Assembly: GCA_033239005.1 (NCBI GenBank)
Contig: BSQZ01000079.1
Coordinates: forward strand, 2,162,501 to 2,226,500
Reading direction: 5' to 3'
DNA length: 64,000 nt
From: Lamellibrachia satsuma
Lineage: Eukaryota > Annelida > Polychaeta > Sabellida > Siboglinidae
Shown: piece by piece, positions 10,320 through 20,901 of the stretch
Numbering within the stretch: position 1 is the stretch's first letter
How the letters are laid out: each line of letters opens with the position of its first letter
The notes under the pieces: generated by a model
Told to the model about the DNA's origin: nothing
What the model saw: the letters and a program-made list of their open reading frames with translations, nothing else
Database searches by the model: none
Program-made: the position numbers and the translations under genes

Positions 10320-12368
10320 GTGAGAGAATTCCCTAGACCGACCAACACGCGTTCACTTCGAGAATTTCTCGGTCTCGTCAACTTCTACCACCGCTTTATA
10401 CCACGTTGCGCGCAGATCTTGCTCACTCATCCCCATCATGATGCACCAACCAGCATTACTTCTGATGCATCTGACGTTGCTGTGGGAGCGGTGCTTTCTC
10501 AACTGGTTCGTGGACAATGGCGACCCATTTCCTTCTTCTCAAGAAAGCTCAAACCACCAGAGACTCGCTACAGTACATTCGACCGTGAACTGTTGGCCGT
10601 GTATCTATCTCTTCGCCACTTCAGATACTTTGTAGAAGGGCGAGAGTTTCATGTCAACACAGATCATAAACCGTTGACCTACGCCATCAGCAACCCCTCT
10701 GACAAACATTCGCCTCGACAGAAGCGCCACCTATCGTACATTGCTGAATTCACTACCGATCTCAGATATCTCAAAGGAGAAGACAACGTGGTTGCTGATA
10801 CACTCTCAAGAGCTGAACTGTGTGATCAGAATAATGCCATTACATCGTCTGCAGTCGACTACGAAAGAATGGCACAGTTACAACGAGAAGACGACGAAAT
10901 GCCGGCCTATCGTACGGCTATCACTGGGTTGCAACTCGTAGATCTGCCACTTCTCGATTCAACTGATACGCTGTTGTGTGATATCTCGCAAGGATATGCT
11001 CGACCTGTTGTGCCACGTGTCTTACGTCGAGACATTTTCGATCAGTTGCACAATCTTTCTCATCCTGGTGGCAAAGCAACCAAACGCCTGGTTTCTGCCA
11101 GATTCGTGTGGCATGGTCTCAATCGAGAGGTTACGCAATGGGCGCGGAACTGCTGTTCATGTCAACAGTCGAAGATTCAGCGTCACATCGCTTCTCCTGT
11201 TCACAAGATTGACATTCCCGATCGCCGTTTTGATGCAATTCATGTTGACATTGTAGGCCCACTTCCTCATTCGCAGGGATATAATTACCTGTTCACAGTG
11301 GTGGATCGCTTCACCCGTTGGCCCGAAGCTATACCAATGGTCAATGCAACTGCTGAATGTTGTGCTCCCGCTCTTCTCGACCAATGGATCTCACGATTCG
11401 GGGTTCCGTCGACAATCATTTCGGATAGAGGACGACAGTTTGAGTCCAATCTCTGGACGGAGCTAATGAAAATCATGGCATGCACTCGTGTTCGAACGAC
11501 ATCTTATCACCCGCAAGCCAACGGCATGGTCGAGAGATTCCATCGTCAACTCAAGTCATCACTGAAAAGTCGTCTCGAAGCAGCTGCTAACTGTTGGATC
11601 TTGGTGCTTCCGACAGTTCTACTCGGGATACGTGCTGCTGTGAAGGAAGATCTAGGATGTTCCTCGGCCGAACTAGTGTTTGGTATGCCACTGCGTTTAC
11701 CTGGACAGTTCTTCGAACAACTACCCGCTGGACACGTAGACGATCCAGCCGCGTTCCTCCCACGTCTGCGCACTGCTATGCGAGATTTGCGACCTACCTT
11801 GCGACAGTACTTGATTGTTCTGTCGAGCTTCGTGACATTTTTGTCAGGAAGGAGGGATCTTTTACAACAACTCAAGATGACAACCGGCGAACTGCAGACA
11901 ACGGTTGCAAAGATAAAGTCCATTTCGAAAAACCTGCTGAAAGAGGTCATGCAGGATGCGGTGAAGCGGCAGGTGGAAGGAAGAGATGTACTGGACATCG
12001 AGTCGAAGGACATTGGCAAGTACCTGGCGTCTGACCGCGTGAAAAGGTTGCGCGACATGCTGCAACGAAAGTCGCAAGCCAACCTGTTCATGCGACTGGA
12101 GAAACTGGACGTCAGAGAGAGTCTAATCCTCCAGCTCCTTTTCACAAATGCGAAAAGGGCTGGAGACGTGGCGAACTTGACAGTAGACGAATTAAAAAGT
12201 GCCGCGGAAACTGTAGAGGAAGCCGCCGATGAAGAAAGCGTCGTCGAGCTTCGCATAGTGACACACAAAGAGGCGAGAAGTGGGAAGATGTGTTCACTGA
12301 TCGTCTCGACGGCCACCCTGCTTCTCCTCAAAAGATACACTGAGATGTATGTATGTATGTATGTATGA
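10320..12368 (+). pseudogene. Gypsy RNase H-integrase fused in frame to a tyrosine recombinase fragment
   Basis: One open frame of 682 codons. It starts in the RT connection (RSLREFLGLVNFYHRF). About 40-50 residues are missing between FIPRCAQIL and HPHHDAP (in-frame deletion). RNase H follows (ITSDASD, STFDRELLA, NTDHKPL, ADTLSR), then the integrase zinc finger (H...H...C-x2-C in NCCSCQQ) and DDE core (HVDIVGP, IISDRGRQF, then NGMVERFH). After about residue 493 Gypsy similarity stops, and from LRQYLIVLSSF onward the product matches the recombinase of copy 1. The box-I Arg (NAKRAGDV) and THKEARSGK are kept. The frame then ends in an ATGT microsatellite, so the R-H-Tyr part is missing. Confidence 0.85.
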
Positions 12369-12488
12369 TTGCATTTATTTATTATGCAATATATGTTTCA
12401 GTCGATTTATTATATTTTTGTTCCAGTTGACCATCTCATGATATATTGATCAGTCGCAAAAATGGCGAATTGCTACCTCACAATATTT

Positions 12489-12520
<32 letters not shown>

Positions 12521-12560
12521 TGTATGTATGCATTTATTTATTATGCAATATATGTTTCAG
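12345..12560 (+). repeat. ATGT microsatellites within a duplicated intron segment
   Basis: (ATGT)n runs at 12345-12366 and 12491-12531 are each followed by the same GCATTTATTTATTATGCAAT and TATGTTTCAG stretch. The intron segment ahead of the last Crypton exon is therefore present twice, with a piece of the Crypton 3' tail between the copies. Confidence 0.75.
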
Positions 12561-12833
12561 TCTGCAGCGAAAGGTTCGACTGAGGAGAATCCGGTGGCAT
12601 CAACCTCAAGAGCGCCGTCTCCGTGGAAGAAATATCCAGCCAGCCCCTCGACTAAGCGAGTGACATGCTCGAAATGCAGATCGACCACCATCCGAATAGA
12701 TTTGCACCTCACCCGGGTGCATGGGCTGAAAAAGGCGTCAGACGAATATAGGCGTGCACTTGGGGAATCGAAAAAAGTGGACGCTAGTAGTGCACCAGCG
12801 ATGATGGCGATTTCAACTTCAGAGAGTGACTAG
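12561..12833 (+). CDS. C-terminal zinc-finger exon of Crypton-like copy 2
   Basis: The exon follows a strong acceptor (ATATGTTTCAG) and ends at TAG, giving 90 codons in phase 0. It is Ser/Pro-rich, then has a zinc-finger-like motif CSKC with HLTRVH (C-x2-C-x8-H-x4-H). This closely resembles the second finger of copy 1's 6018-6499 exon (shared RID-HL-R-HGL pattern). Copy 1 has no equivalent exon after its recombinase. Either the exon order differs between copies or rearrangement has shuffled them. The upstream recombinase exon is truncated, so a functional product is unlikely. Confidence 0.5.
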   Translation, partial: SAAKGSTEENPVASTSRAPSPWKKYPASPSTKRVTCSKCRSTTIRIDLHLTRVHGLKKASDEYRRALGESKKVDASSAPAMMAISTSESD

Positions 12834-12839
12834 ATGTCA

Positions 12840-13040
12840 CAGCAACTGTCAGTTGCTTGTTAGTTTTTACCGATTTATTAGAGTTTTGTATGTTGTTCCA
12901 GTAGATTAAAATATTAAAACCATTGTTTGCATTATATATTGACTTGTTATTTACGTTCTAATGAATAGTAAATGTCTCCATTTTAATCAGTGTAAACTTT
13001 TTGCATGAGTATGTCACAACTATCGACCACCTGAATTGAT
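12840..13040 (+). repeat. 3' tail of Crypton-like copy 2
   Basis: Matches the tail of copy 1 at about 7920-8095 (CCGATTTATTA, TTGACTTGTTATTTACGTTC, AGTGTAAA, GTATGTCACAACTAT). It is followed here by GATAAGTCGCAAAATATGGC and the first motif copy of the right-hand repeat block, which gives the natural downstream context of the element. Confidence 0.65.
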
Positions 13041-13765
13041 AAGTCGCAAAATATGGCGATCTGCTACATATACTTTTTTCGGTCGTGATCCTTGGCGAAT
13101 TGCTACTTACAAACACTGGCGATTCATATATATATGTATAATAATCACTCCAGCCTTTATTTTACCCGCGCTTATTGTTGTATTCAAGTCAATGTACAGA
13201 ATGCACGGGTATTGTGCTGGCAGTCTATATTTTCCATGAGTAGGTCGACTACCTGAAGTGATCGGACGCAGAAATGGCGAATTGCTACCTCACATATTTG
13301 CCTACAAGTATCGTTATCGCATCTTTGTGTTCCTAAATATGGGTGCTCTTGTCTTTTTAACACTGCATAAGTGCATTTACATCTATGTCCTACGATATAT
13401 TAGGCAATACCACACTATATTGACACATTTGACATCTGCAACCCCAATTTTTGGCGATTTGCTATTTACTAACACGATTTTCTCTTTGGCAACTTTCCTT
13501 TTCATTTCTTTCCAATAGCTTCACGGTCATGAAAGGCAGACGACTGGACTCGTGTCATTTCGGTATGAGATATTTTCCTAGTTACGTTTTTCACTCCACA
13601 ATACCTTGACCTAGTCAAAAAGGGGTTTAGCGGACGATTTCGGTGGCGATTTGCGGCTTACTAATAGCAAATATCGACATGCAGTTGGGTGCGTCCGGTA
13701 GCCGCGCCCGGCGCTTGCAGGAAACAGCAGGCGGCGCCGTTTAAATACGCTTTGAGAATCATAGT
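13040..13765 (+). repeat. Right copy of the long direct repeat
   Basis: Homologous to 3296-4050 over several hundred bases in the same order, lacking the block at 3622-3814. Near 13676-13740 it includes the GCGTCCGGTAGCCGCG module also found at 5063-5085. It contains five copies of the GGCGAWYTGCTAC motif. No coding frame was recognised. Confidence 0.75.
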
Positions 13766-13766
13766 C

Positions 13767-14258
13767 ATCGGTCGCAAAATATGGCGATCTGCTACATACA
13801 CTTGTTTTCGGTCGTGATTCTTGGCGAACTGCTACTTACTAAAACTGGAGAGTCATAAAAAATAGTCACTCCCGCCTTTACTATACCTGCGCTTATTGTT
13901 GTATTCAAGTCTATGTACAGAATGCACGGTTATTGTGTTCGCAGACTACATTTTTGCACGAGTATGTCACAACTATCGACCACCTGATTTGATCGGTCGC
14001 AAAATATTGCGATCTGCTACATACACTTTTTTTCGGTCGTGATCCTTGGTGAATTGCTACTTACTTAAACTGGAGAGTCATACAAATAGTCACTCCTGCC
14101 TTTACTTTACCCGCGCTTATTGTTGCATTCAAGTCTATGTACAAAATACACAGTTATTGTGTTGGCAGACTACATTTTTGAATGAGTATGTCACAACTAT
14201 CGACCACCTGAATTGATCAGTCGCAAAATATGGCGAATTGCTACTTACTAACACATTA
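13767..14258 (+). repeat. Tandem repeat, about 222-bp unit, about 2.2 copies
   Basis: The block beginning GGTCGCAAAATATGGCGATC recurs at about 13769, 13993 and 14217. Each full unit carries two GGCGAWYTGCTAC motifs about 45 bp apart, a GCGCTTATTGTTG stretch and GTATGTCACAACTATCGACC. The last block is shared with the Crypton 3' tail, which ties this satellite to the element. Confidence 0.75.
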
Positions 14259-14269
14259 TATTAAGTCAT

Positions 14270-14600
14270 CAGAAGGAATTTTTGGGAAAAAAATTAAAAG
14301 AAAACGACAGTCCAAACCCTGTCGATGTATCATGAGAAGGAATTTTTGGGAAAAAAATCAAAAGAAAACGCCAAAGTACAAAACCCTGTCAATGTATCAT
14401 CAGAAGGAATTTTTTAGGAAAACAATAAAAAGAAAACGCCAAAGTACAAAACCCTGTCAGTGTATCGTCAGAATGACTATTTGGGAACAAAATAAAAAGA
14501 AAACGGCAAAGTACAAATCCCTGTCAATGTATCATCAGAAGGAATTTTTGTGAAAAAACCACAAAAACGACTAAGTTCTGATGCTGTCAATGTAGCATAA
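14270..14600 (+). repeat. Second array of the 67-bp satellite
   Basis: About 4.5 units of the same 67-bp repeat as at 4195-4560, with CCCTGTCAATGTATCATCAG spacers at about 14314, 14382, 14449 and 14517. Confidence 0.85.
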
Positions 14601-14923
14601 GAAGGAACTGTTGGTAGCATTTCGCCTTCCGATCACTGTCGGTATGCATAGCATTTCGCAAAATGATGTAGCAAATCCCAAATATACACTGGTAGCAGAT
14701 CGCAAAAGTTAGCGAAATGTCACATGGAATCATGTAGCCGATCGGGAACGAGAAAAAAGCATGTAGCTAAGCAACAACGAGGTCGACGACCGAATTGGCA
14801 ACAACAAATAAAGTCGTCTCATATCAGTGGTAGCGGATCGCCGCAATGTAGCAGATCACGTAGCGGATCGCCACAAATTACCATTTCATGTAGCGGATCG
14901 CCACATTTTTGGCGATCTGCTAC
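14600..14923. repeat. Cluster of inverted 14-bp motifs ending in a loxP-like 34-bp site
   Basis: In this stretch the motif appears mainly as its reverse complement (GTAGCAGATCGC, GTAGCGGATCGCC, GTAGCATTTCGCC and variants, about eight copies). At 14890-14923 a reversed copy (GTAGCGGATCGCCA) faces a forward copy (TGGCGATCTGCTAC) across a 6-bp spacer, CATTTT. The arms match at 13 of 14 positions. This geometry resembles tyrosine recombinase core sites. Any functional link is inference. Confidence 0.6.
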
Positions 14924-15059
14924 TTTAAAAAATCCCATCCATTTCATTATGGTGCAGACGAAAATAATAATAAATTGCCTCTAATGACGTTTACAGTGTT
15001 GTCGTAATTGGTTCCACTGGGGCTTCCTTTTGTTATATCCCCAAATGACTATAAAACAT

Positions 15060-15692
15060 TAACTTTGACCTGTTTAGAAATAATTAGATAAGATAAGATA
15101 AGATAAAGATAAGATAAGATAAGATAAGATACGTTTTATTACCAAGTAGCAAGTACAAGGAATTTGTAGTGTTGTGGCGTTAGCACAAACATACACTCAT
15201 GCACCCAATCACACACGGAACTAAAACATTACATATCACAATCGTAATACTAAAAACAGTTGAAAACAATCGAGAGTAATATACTAGGTTGCAAGATTAA
15301 AAAATAAAAAAATTTAAAGATTAAAAAATAAATAAATAAATAAAAAATTAAAAAGGCGACATTGCAACTACCTACCAGAGGCAAGACATTTATGATGGCT
15401 CTCCGTTTAAAAATCTCAGCGCTTGAGGATAGAAACTATTGTTAAATCGCGTCGTTTTAGTTTTAATGCCACGGTAGCGCTTACCGGAGGGAAGGAGTTC
15501 AAAGAGAAGGTTGGCTGGATGATATTCGTCTTGTACAATGCGCTTGGATTTGCGCAAACTGCGAGATAGATAAAGAGATCTGATGGACGGCATATTTAAC
15601 CTGATTAGTTTAGAGGCGTACTTGACGACTGATTCAATTTGATTAATTTCATCTTGGCTGGCGCGACCAAACCAGACAGTGATAGAAAGACA
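15060..15692 (-). pseudogene. 3' end of a non-LTR retrotransposon (LINE), minus strand
   Basis: Read on the minus strand, from about 15690 the sequence encodes the C-terminal tail of a LINE reverse transcriptase protein: SITVWFGRA, a variable stretch, then LFELLPSGKRYR and NNSFYPQALRFLN, ending at the stop at 15390. The 3' untranslated part follows, down to a (TATCT)n-type microsatellite at 15084-15132 that forms the element's 3' terminus. The element is strongly 5'-truncated. This C-terminal signature is widespread in CR1/L2-like LINEs; the exact clade is not certain. Confidence 0.75.
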
Positions 15693-15699
15693 CTTTCAA

Positions 15700-16621
15700 T
15701 AACTGCGCGGTCACCATAGTGACAATGTTACTAATGATGATTATGATGACAATGCATACAGTGATACTATTACTGATGACATCCCTACTGACAGGGAAGT
15801 AGAATCATACAGTGAGAGTGAATCATCAGATAGGTGAGGTCTGGCAGAAATCCTGCCGCCCAAATTGTGAAAAGACTCTTCGAAGAAATACAACATGAAG
15901 AGGAGTATACAACTCTACAAAGACATATTTATCATAGACGGCCAGATAATGCATACAGATCTAGTACTGTGAAGTGGTTTGTGTGGAGAATAGACAAGAA
16001 GACACATACAAATGCAGGATTTACCATTCACCAGGGGCTTTATTTATGCACCCCTGTGATTCTCGGACTATTGGTGGCTGCAAAGTGCGGAGAACAAACT
16101 ATGAAATGAAAATTGTGGAAGGAAAAGTCCTAACTAAGAGATGTATAAGGATGGACTCTGGCAGTGACATTGTGTTTATTCAGCTCCTTCATGACTACTG
16201 AGGTACACACGCACACACACATGCTTACTTTGTTAATGTCCTTTGTAAAAAATCATATTGTATTATGTTAATAGCCATGATATTTGAGCCACCTGTTATA
16301 GCGAACATATTACAAACATTAAAATAATAGAGATGAATAAAACATTCATATGTAATTTGTAAGGCATAGAAATGCATGCTGCACATGAAAACAAAATCAG
16401 TTTTCCAGAACCTATGTATCAACTGATAGAAGCTTGGGCTATGTCATTGATTATGTATAAGTATGGGACAAAACTGTGGAATTCGTTGAATGTCAGTGTA
16501 ATTAATATTAAATTTTTCAATTATTTTAAAGCATAGAGAAAATATAAGCTTTGCCTATGTAAAACTGTACAAGCTGATTTGTAAACAGTTTTGATTTGAT
16601 TTCGCATCTCCTTAGTTTCAG
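15700..16621 (+). other. Unassigned stretch with short acidic and basic frames
   Basis: From about 15720 a short frame rich in D, N, S and E (ending SESESSDR before TGA at 15834-15836) is followed by a 91-codon frame (15834-16109) without a recognised domain and a 75-codon frame at 15974-16201. A decayed gene cut by the LINE insertion is possible, but no family was recognised. The remainder is AT-rich with no visible feature. Confidence 0.3.
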
Positions 16622-16628
16622 TGTAGCC

Positions 16629-18837
16629 ATGCCATACTCTGTGGTTCTTTTCAAAGAAGGTGATGCTGTGGAAGTGGAATGCGTACCAACATCATGGATA
16701 GAAAAAAGAGGAGATGGGGTAAGTAATAAAAATGCAATTTTTGTGTGGAATACTAATTATGGCTTAATTGGTTATTTGCAGACATTACCCAGGCTGACTA
16801 CGTAAGAATTTGTTTTAGTGGAGAGGGGGAGGGTTCGTGTAAAAACATTTGGGTTATATTTTGAGAAAACCCGTGACAGAAAACGCAGCCAAAATATCAA
16901 ATAGCCAAACTTTTTGTCTCTCAATATGTATACTTAAATACATCTACAAATAGACAAAGATAATGTCAGTTTGTTACATTAACTATTTAATTTAATGTTA
17001 GTTATCTTTGTCATATTTCTTTAACTTGGCAGAAAATTTACTACTGGCCATCTGGAAATGACCAGAAGAAGAAAATAAAGAGGAATGAAATGCCTGACAA
17101 GGCGCAGTGGACAGCATGCAATGTTCGCATCATAGGCAAAACTGGTAATGCACATTATTCATAGTTACATATTAGATTCATGATATGTAAAGTAGAATAT
17201 AGGAGGGGTGGTTTGTTGCAGTCATGTTCTCATGATAGAGAATTGTCAAAATGTGATTGTTTTTAGAATCAAAAACGCACCATTGGCTATTTTGTAATTA
17301 ATTAGAAATGGAAAATGAGAAGGCCGACAACATTGTATATGCATGCTTTACAACAATTTACCAACAAATTAACTCATGCTATTGTCATCAACCCATTTGT
17401 GAGTGTGTGACAACAGGCTTCATTGATTCTAAATGTATTGTATACTGCCAACCAATAATTGTTAAACATTTGTCCATTTAGGCAAGGAGATCCTTTGTTT
17501 TTGTTGTAAGTTGAGACATTTTCCTGATTAATTTAGAGTACCCCGACTATGAGACAGCTTCCAAGTATGCGAAAAAGGCAGAGAATACATTTAATGTTGA
17601 GCCAGATGAAGCACAGGGGAAGCGGCATTGCCAAAAGCCAAAACGCTACCAATCTCCTGATTCACCGGCAGTAGTTAGTGAGGAGTGTGGAGAAGATGGT
17701 AATGAAAATTAAAATGCCCCATCTCATATTTGCTTTTATCATCCAATATGTATATCTTCCCAGTAGAGCGGTCTGTAATGAGAAGTGTCTATATGTTACA
17801 GAATTTTAAAGATGACCAATACTTTTATCCAAACATTTGTACATGGCCTTTTTATTCAAATAAAATCTATTGTAAAATTTTATATCATACATTATTCAAC
17901 ATTCATAAGTATAGTGTGTACATGTGTTTGCAACACATTTCTTATTCTACCTTATTTGATGGGAAGTTAATGTGGTGTACATGTTTTCTATTTTCACAAA
18001 TGATTTTGAAATGTGATTTGTGGACATTCTGTTGTTATGAAAGACTTTGGTGTCTGATTCTGGACAAATATCAATTTGATTGTAGGTTTAACTTCAAGAA
18101 CATATCGGTATTCTACCAAGACAAACTCTGTACAACCCTGAAAATAGTTTCAGATTCAGAAGTTGAGGAAACTCCAGATACTGTGGAAACAGTTGCACTC
18201 CCTCCACCTCCTTTCAGTTTCTCAGGTAACAATTATACAAAAATACATAAAATATAGTTAATGTACAACAAAGAACAGTGGAACTTGGTTAATCCTGACA
18301 CCTTGATACCCACTGTATGTGTCTGGATTAACGAGCTATGATTTTAATATCAAAAGTATCGTGCATTTACTGTACACATGTCTATCACACTTGTTGAATA
18401 CTATAACATAATGTGGACATTAAATGTCATCTGATTCACTTGTACAGGTCTAATGGCTATTTACTGAAGAAGCCTGAGTTTTGTCTGCTTGGTTTCTCTA
18501 TATCTACTATTGTAAGAATGTGATGTCTCTGTCCAAATGTATATCCTAAATATTTCATGTCAGTGTGACTTTCATGTCAAATAAACTAATAGATAATAAT
18601 ATATAATTGTAACATTTATGTTCAATACAGCACTGGATACTGAAAGTGGCAGTGATTTGCCCAGAGGTAAATCTTCTAAGCGTACAGAGCCACCACTTCG
18701 ACCTAGTTGCAGTTCATCCCAGGCCCAACTTAAGCTGCCGCAAGTTCTCGGCAAACAACAACGTCCACAGGGTGATGGACTGCAAATGGAGTGTCCTGGC
18801 AGATCACAGATGATGTCGAGCTCCTTCTGCATTCAAG
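16629..18837 (+). CDS. Five-exon gene, N-terminal part resembling DUF4806-type proteins
   Basis: Exons inferred from splice sites: 16622-16718 (ATG at 16629), 17033-17144, 17537-17698, 18154-18225 and 18631-18837. Intron 1 is phase 0 and the next three are phase 1. The last exon also ends in phase 1, so one frame runs through all five without a stop. The product starts MPYSVVLF, then VECVPTSWI, YYWPSG, W-x-ACNVRIIG and YPDYETASKYAKKAE. This pattern resembles the N-terminal region of invertebrate proteins that end in a DUF4806 domain. The later part is Ser/Pro/Gln-rich and low complexity. The gene should continue after 18838, but a piggyBac relic follows within 700 bp. No catalytic function can be assigned. 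Host gene or domesticated element are both possible. Confidence 0.6.
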
Positions 18838-18839
18838 GT

Positions 18840-19535
18840 ACTCCTTTATGCTTCTTTACATGTAGGCCGTTTTAAGTGCTAATATACCATTGGTCTTTTC
18901 CTACTCAGGGGACCCCATGGGAAAATTTGACACTGTTTTTATCCTCCTTGTCACCCCATTAAATAAGCATCATTCAATTAAATAAATGCACAATGCATTT
19001 GTGATGGTGAGGACAGGTAGAAAGCATATTATGTGCCTGAATTTGGTCAAACAAATGAATTGTTGATGCATAAAAAACTAACTGCGTATAAGTTGAACCA
19101 GGTATCATTTTGCATTGTTGCAGTGATTCTGATTCGCCAGGACATTTGGTATTTGCAATGGTGTACACATAAAAAGTATTTTTGTAAGTTTGCAGTGATG
19201 TATGTGATATAAATAAAATAGTAATAGGCTATTATATATTACTTTAGGTCAAGTTTAAGATCCCATGTCATTACTATTACATATTACTATTACCATATGT
19301 CGGTCCAGAAATAAAGCATTGTCAATTGTTTGATCTTAATGTGCTTTGTTTGTCAGTTGTTATTTTGAATTTTTAATAATGCAGTTTTTTTTACACAATA
19401 TAACAATTACCATATAATATACTTATAAATATTTTATTGTATTGTTATAACTTGCTTATATATGAATATTATACGTTTACGATCGCGTGACCGCGCACGA
19501 TTTAGCACGCACGCGCATTTTGTTACATTCTGGAA
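18840..19535 (+). other. AT-rich gap, no gene seen
   Basis: Low-complexity AT-rich sequence with an AATAAA at about 19214. No open frame resembles a known protein. It may be an intron of the preceding gene. Confidence 0.4.
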
Positions 19536-19537
19536 AA

Positions 19538-20165
19538 AATTTTGGACTGGCAAAAATTTCATCCTGGATGAGCCCCTGCACAGCAACATGGGGCAGGCCA
19601 ATGGTGTCGTCATGGACCTACTGCGAAAGGCCAACCTGCTAAACAAGGGGTATCACTTATTCACGGAAATTTTTTACACTAAACCAGCATTGGCACAGAC
19701 ACTGCTGCAAGCTGGGACTCTCCCGACCAAGATAGAATGTGCAAACTTGAAAGGTCTGCCTCCACTGCCCTGGCAACGAAGATGCGTGTTGGCGAGATGT
19801 TTGACTACTGGCGTCAGGGGGTGCTGGAACACAAGAAGCGATCACAGCGGAAACCTGTGTTGATGCTGAGCACAGCCCCAGCAGCTTGAGGTGCAGGCGG
19901 CTGCAGGCTTAGCAAAACAGAAGCCTAAGTGCATCGCAGCATACAATAAGTACATGAGGGGTGTCGACATCAGTGATCGGAAGATATACCACATGTCTGC
20001 CGAGTGCCCCTCAAAGCACTACTGGACGAAGATATTCTTCAACATGCTCGACAGTTATGAGCTGTATAAAACAAACACCAATGGACGACTGCGCAAGTCA
20101 CGATACGACTACATGTGCTCTGTCGTGGAGAGTCTATGTGCTGCCGAGGACCCCACTGTGGCAGC
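19538..20165 (+). pseudogene. piggyBac transposase relic 1, C-terminal half
   Basis: Contains the C-terminal half of a DDE_Tnp_1_7 (piggyBac) transposase: WTGKNF, NGVVMDLL, NKGYHLFTE, then an altered form of the NFYTSP block (IFYTKPALAQTLL). After a frameshift near 19770, MRVGEMFDYWRQG and MLSTAPA follow. After another shift come YNKYMRGVDISDRK, with its conserved Asp, and KHYWTKIFFNMLDSYELYKTN. The N-terminal half and the C-terminal RING-like cysteine region are absent. At least two frameshifts make it non-functional. The GVD-x-SD block fixes the family. Confidence 0.85.
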
Positions 20166-20597
20166 AGTGCCGCCTGCAATGTCCCAGTTAGGGTGCCACG
20201 AGCTGGCAGCAGGATGGAATTTCAGTTTATTTGCTACTTTTGCTATTTGCTTTATATATTTTTGCAGCAGCAAATTGTCATGGTACCACAATGTATGCCA
20301 AATTTCAATGCCATACACAAAATATTTCTATGCTGTCCTTGTGCATAAAGATTGCAAAACTTTAACAGCCGTTTTCACCCCTACCGTGTACAATGTGCCA
20401 TAACTTTGTAAATTTTGGTAACTGAATAATAATTTTTGGAACACTGTAAAGCTGTATCTCTACTCTTTCCAAATATGTAAAAAGCCATGTCGAAATTTTC
20501 CTACTCATCACTCATTTGGTCAGCCGGAGTCACAATTTTAGATTTAGTAGATATTTGGCAGCAGTCAACAAGGTATGTTTATCCCCTCACATTAGTC
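20166..20597 (+). other. AT-rich gap, no gene seen
   Basis: The piggyBac frame runs on to a stop at 20401-20403 through sequence with no family similarity. Nothing else was recognised. Confidence 0.35.
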
Positions 20598-20714
20598 ACT
20601 GGAGCAGTCATCCAAGAAACAGTGGTTTGACTTTAGATGTGGGCGTGTGACAGCTTCATGTCTGAAACGATTGTGCTACACTCGTTGTAAAACTATTGCA
20701 GAGCCTGATTAGAT
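20598..20714 (+). pseudogene. Fragment of a second YqaJ-type nuclease
   Basis: A frame of about 38 codons reads EQSSKKQWFDFRCGRVTAS. This matches the start of the YqaJ nuclease domain (W, R, then RVTAS, comparable to LWHTERTKRMTAS in the gene at 140-1364). It ends at TAG and no downstream part of the domain is present. It differs from the window's first YqaJ gene, so it is a distinct copy or family. Confidence 0.6.
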
Positions 20715-20901
20715 ATTTGCTATCCAACAAAGCGCTTGTTCAGTAGCAACTGTATAGAGGGGCGTGACCGTGAGAGAAAAGAAATACACTGCAAAGTTTA
20801 AGCCAGATTGGGCCATTTATTTCCATCACGTAGGTCTCGTTGACAAGGGATCTGTTTGGTACTGCAGTGTGTAATCTGCACATCAATGTATCTTCCAGTG
20901 G

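Noticed and set aside
11546..12340. 264-codon minus-strand frame (and its counterpart at 6750-7454)
   Set aside because: Antisense shadow of the tyrosine recombinase core, present in both copies only because the coding strand is conserved.
8102..12833. A complete Gypsy element with both LTRs
   Set aside because: No second copy of the 8102-8354 sequence was found, and the Gypsy coding region passes directly into recombinase sequence.
14724..14984. 86-codon frame with SGSGSPQ and SRSGSPQ repeats resembling an RS-domain protein
   Set aside because: The repeats are translations of the inverted GTAGCGGATCGCC motif cluster.
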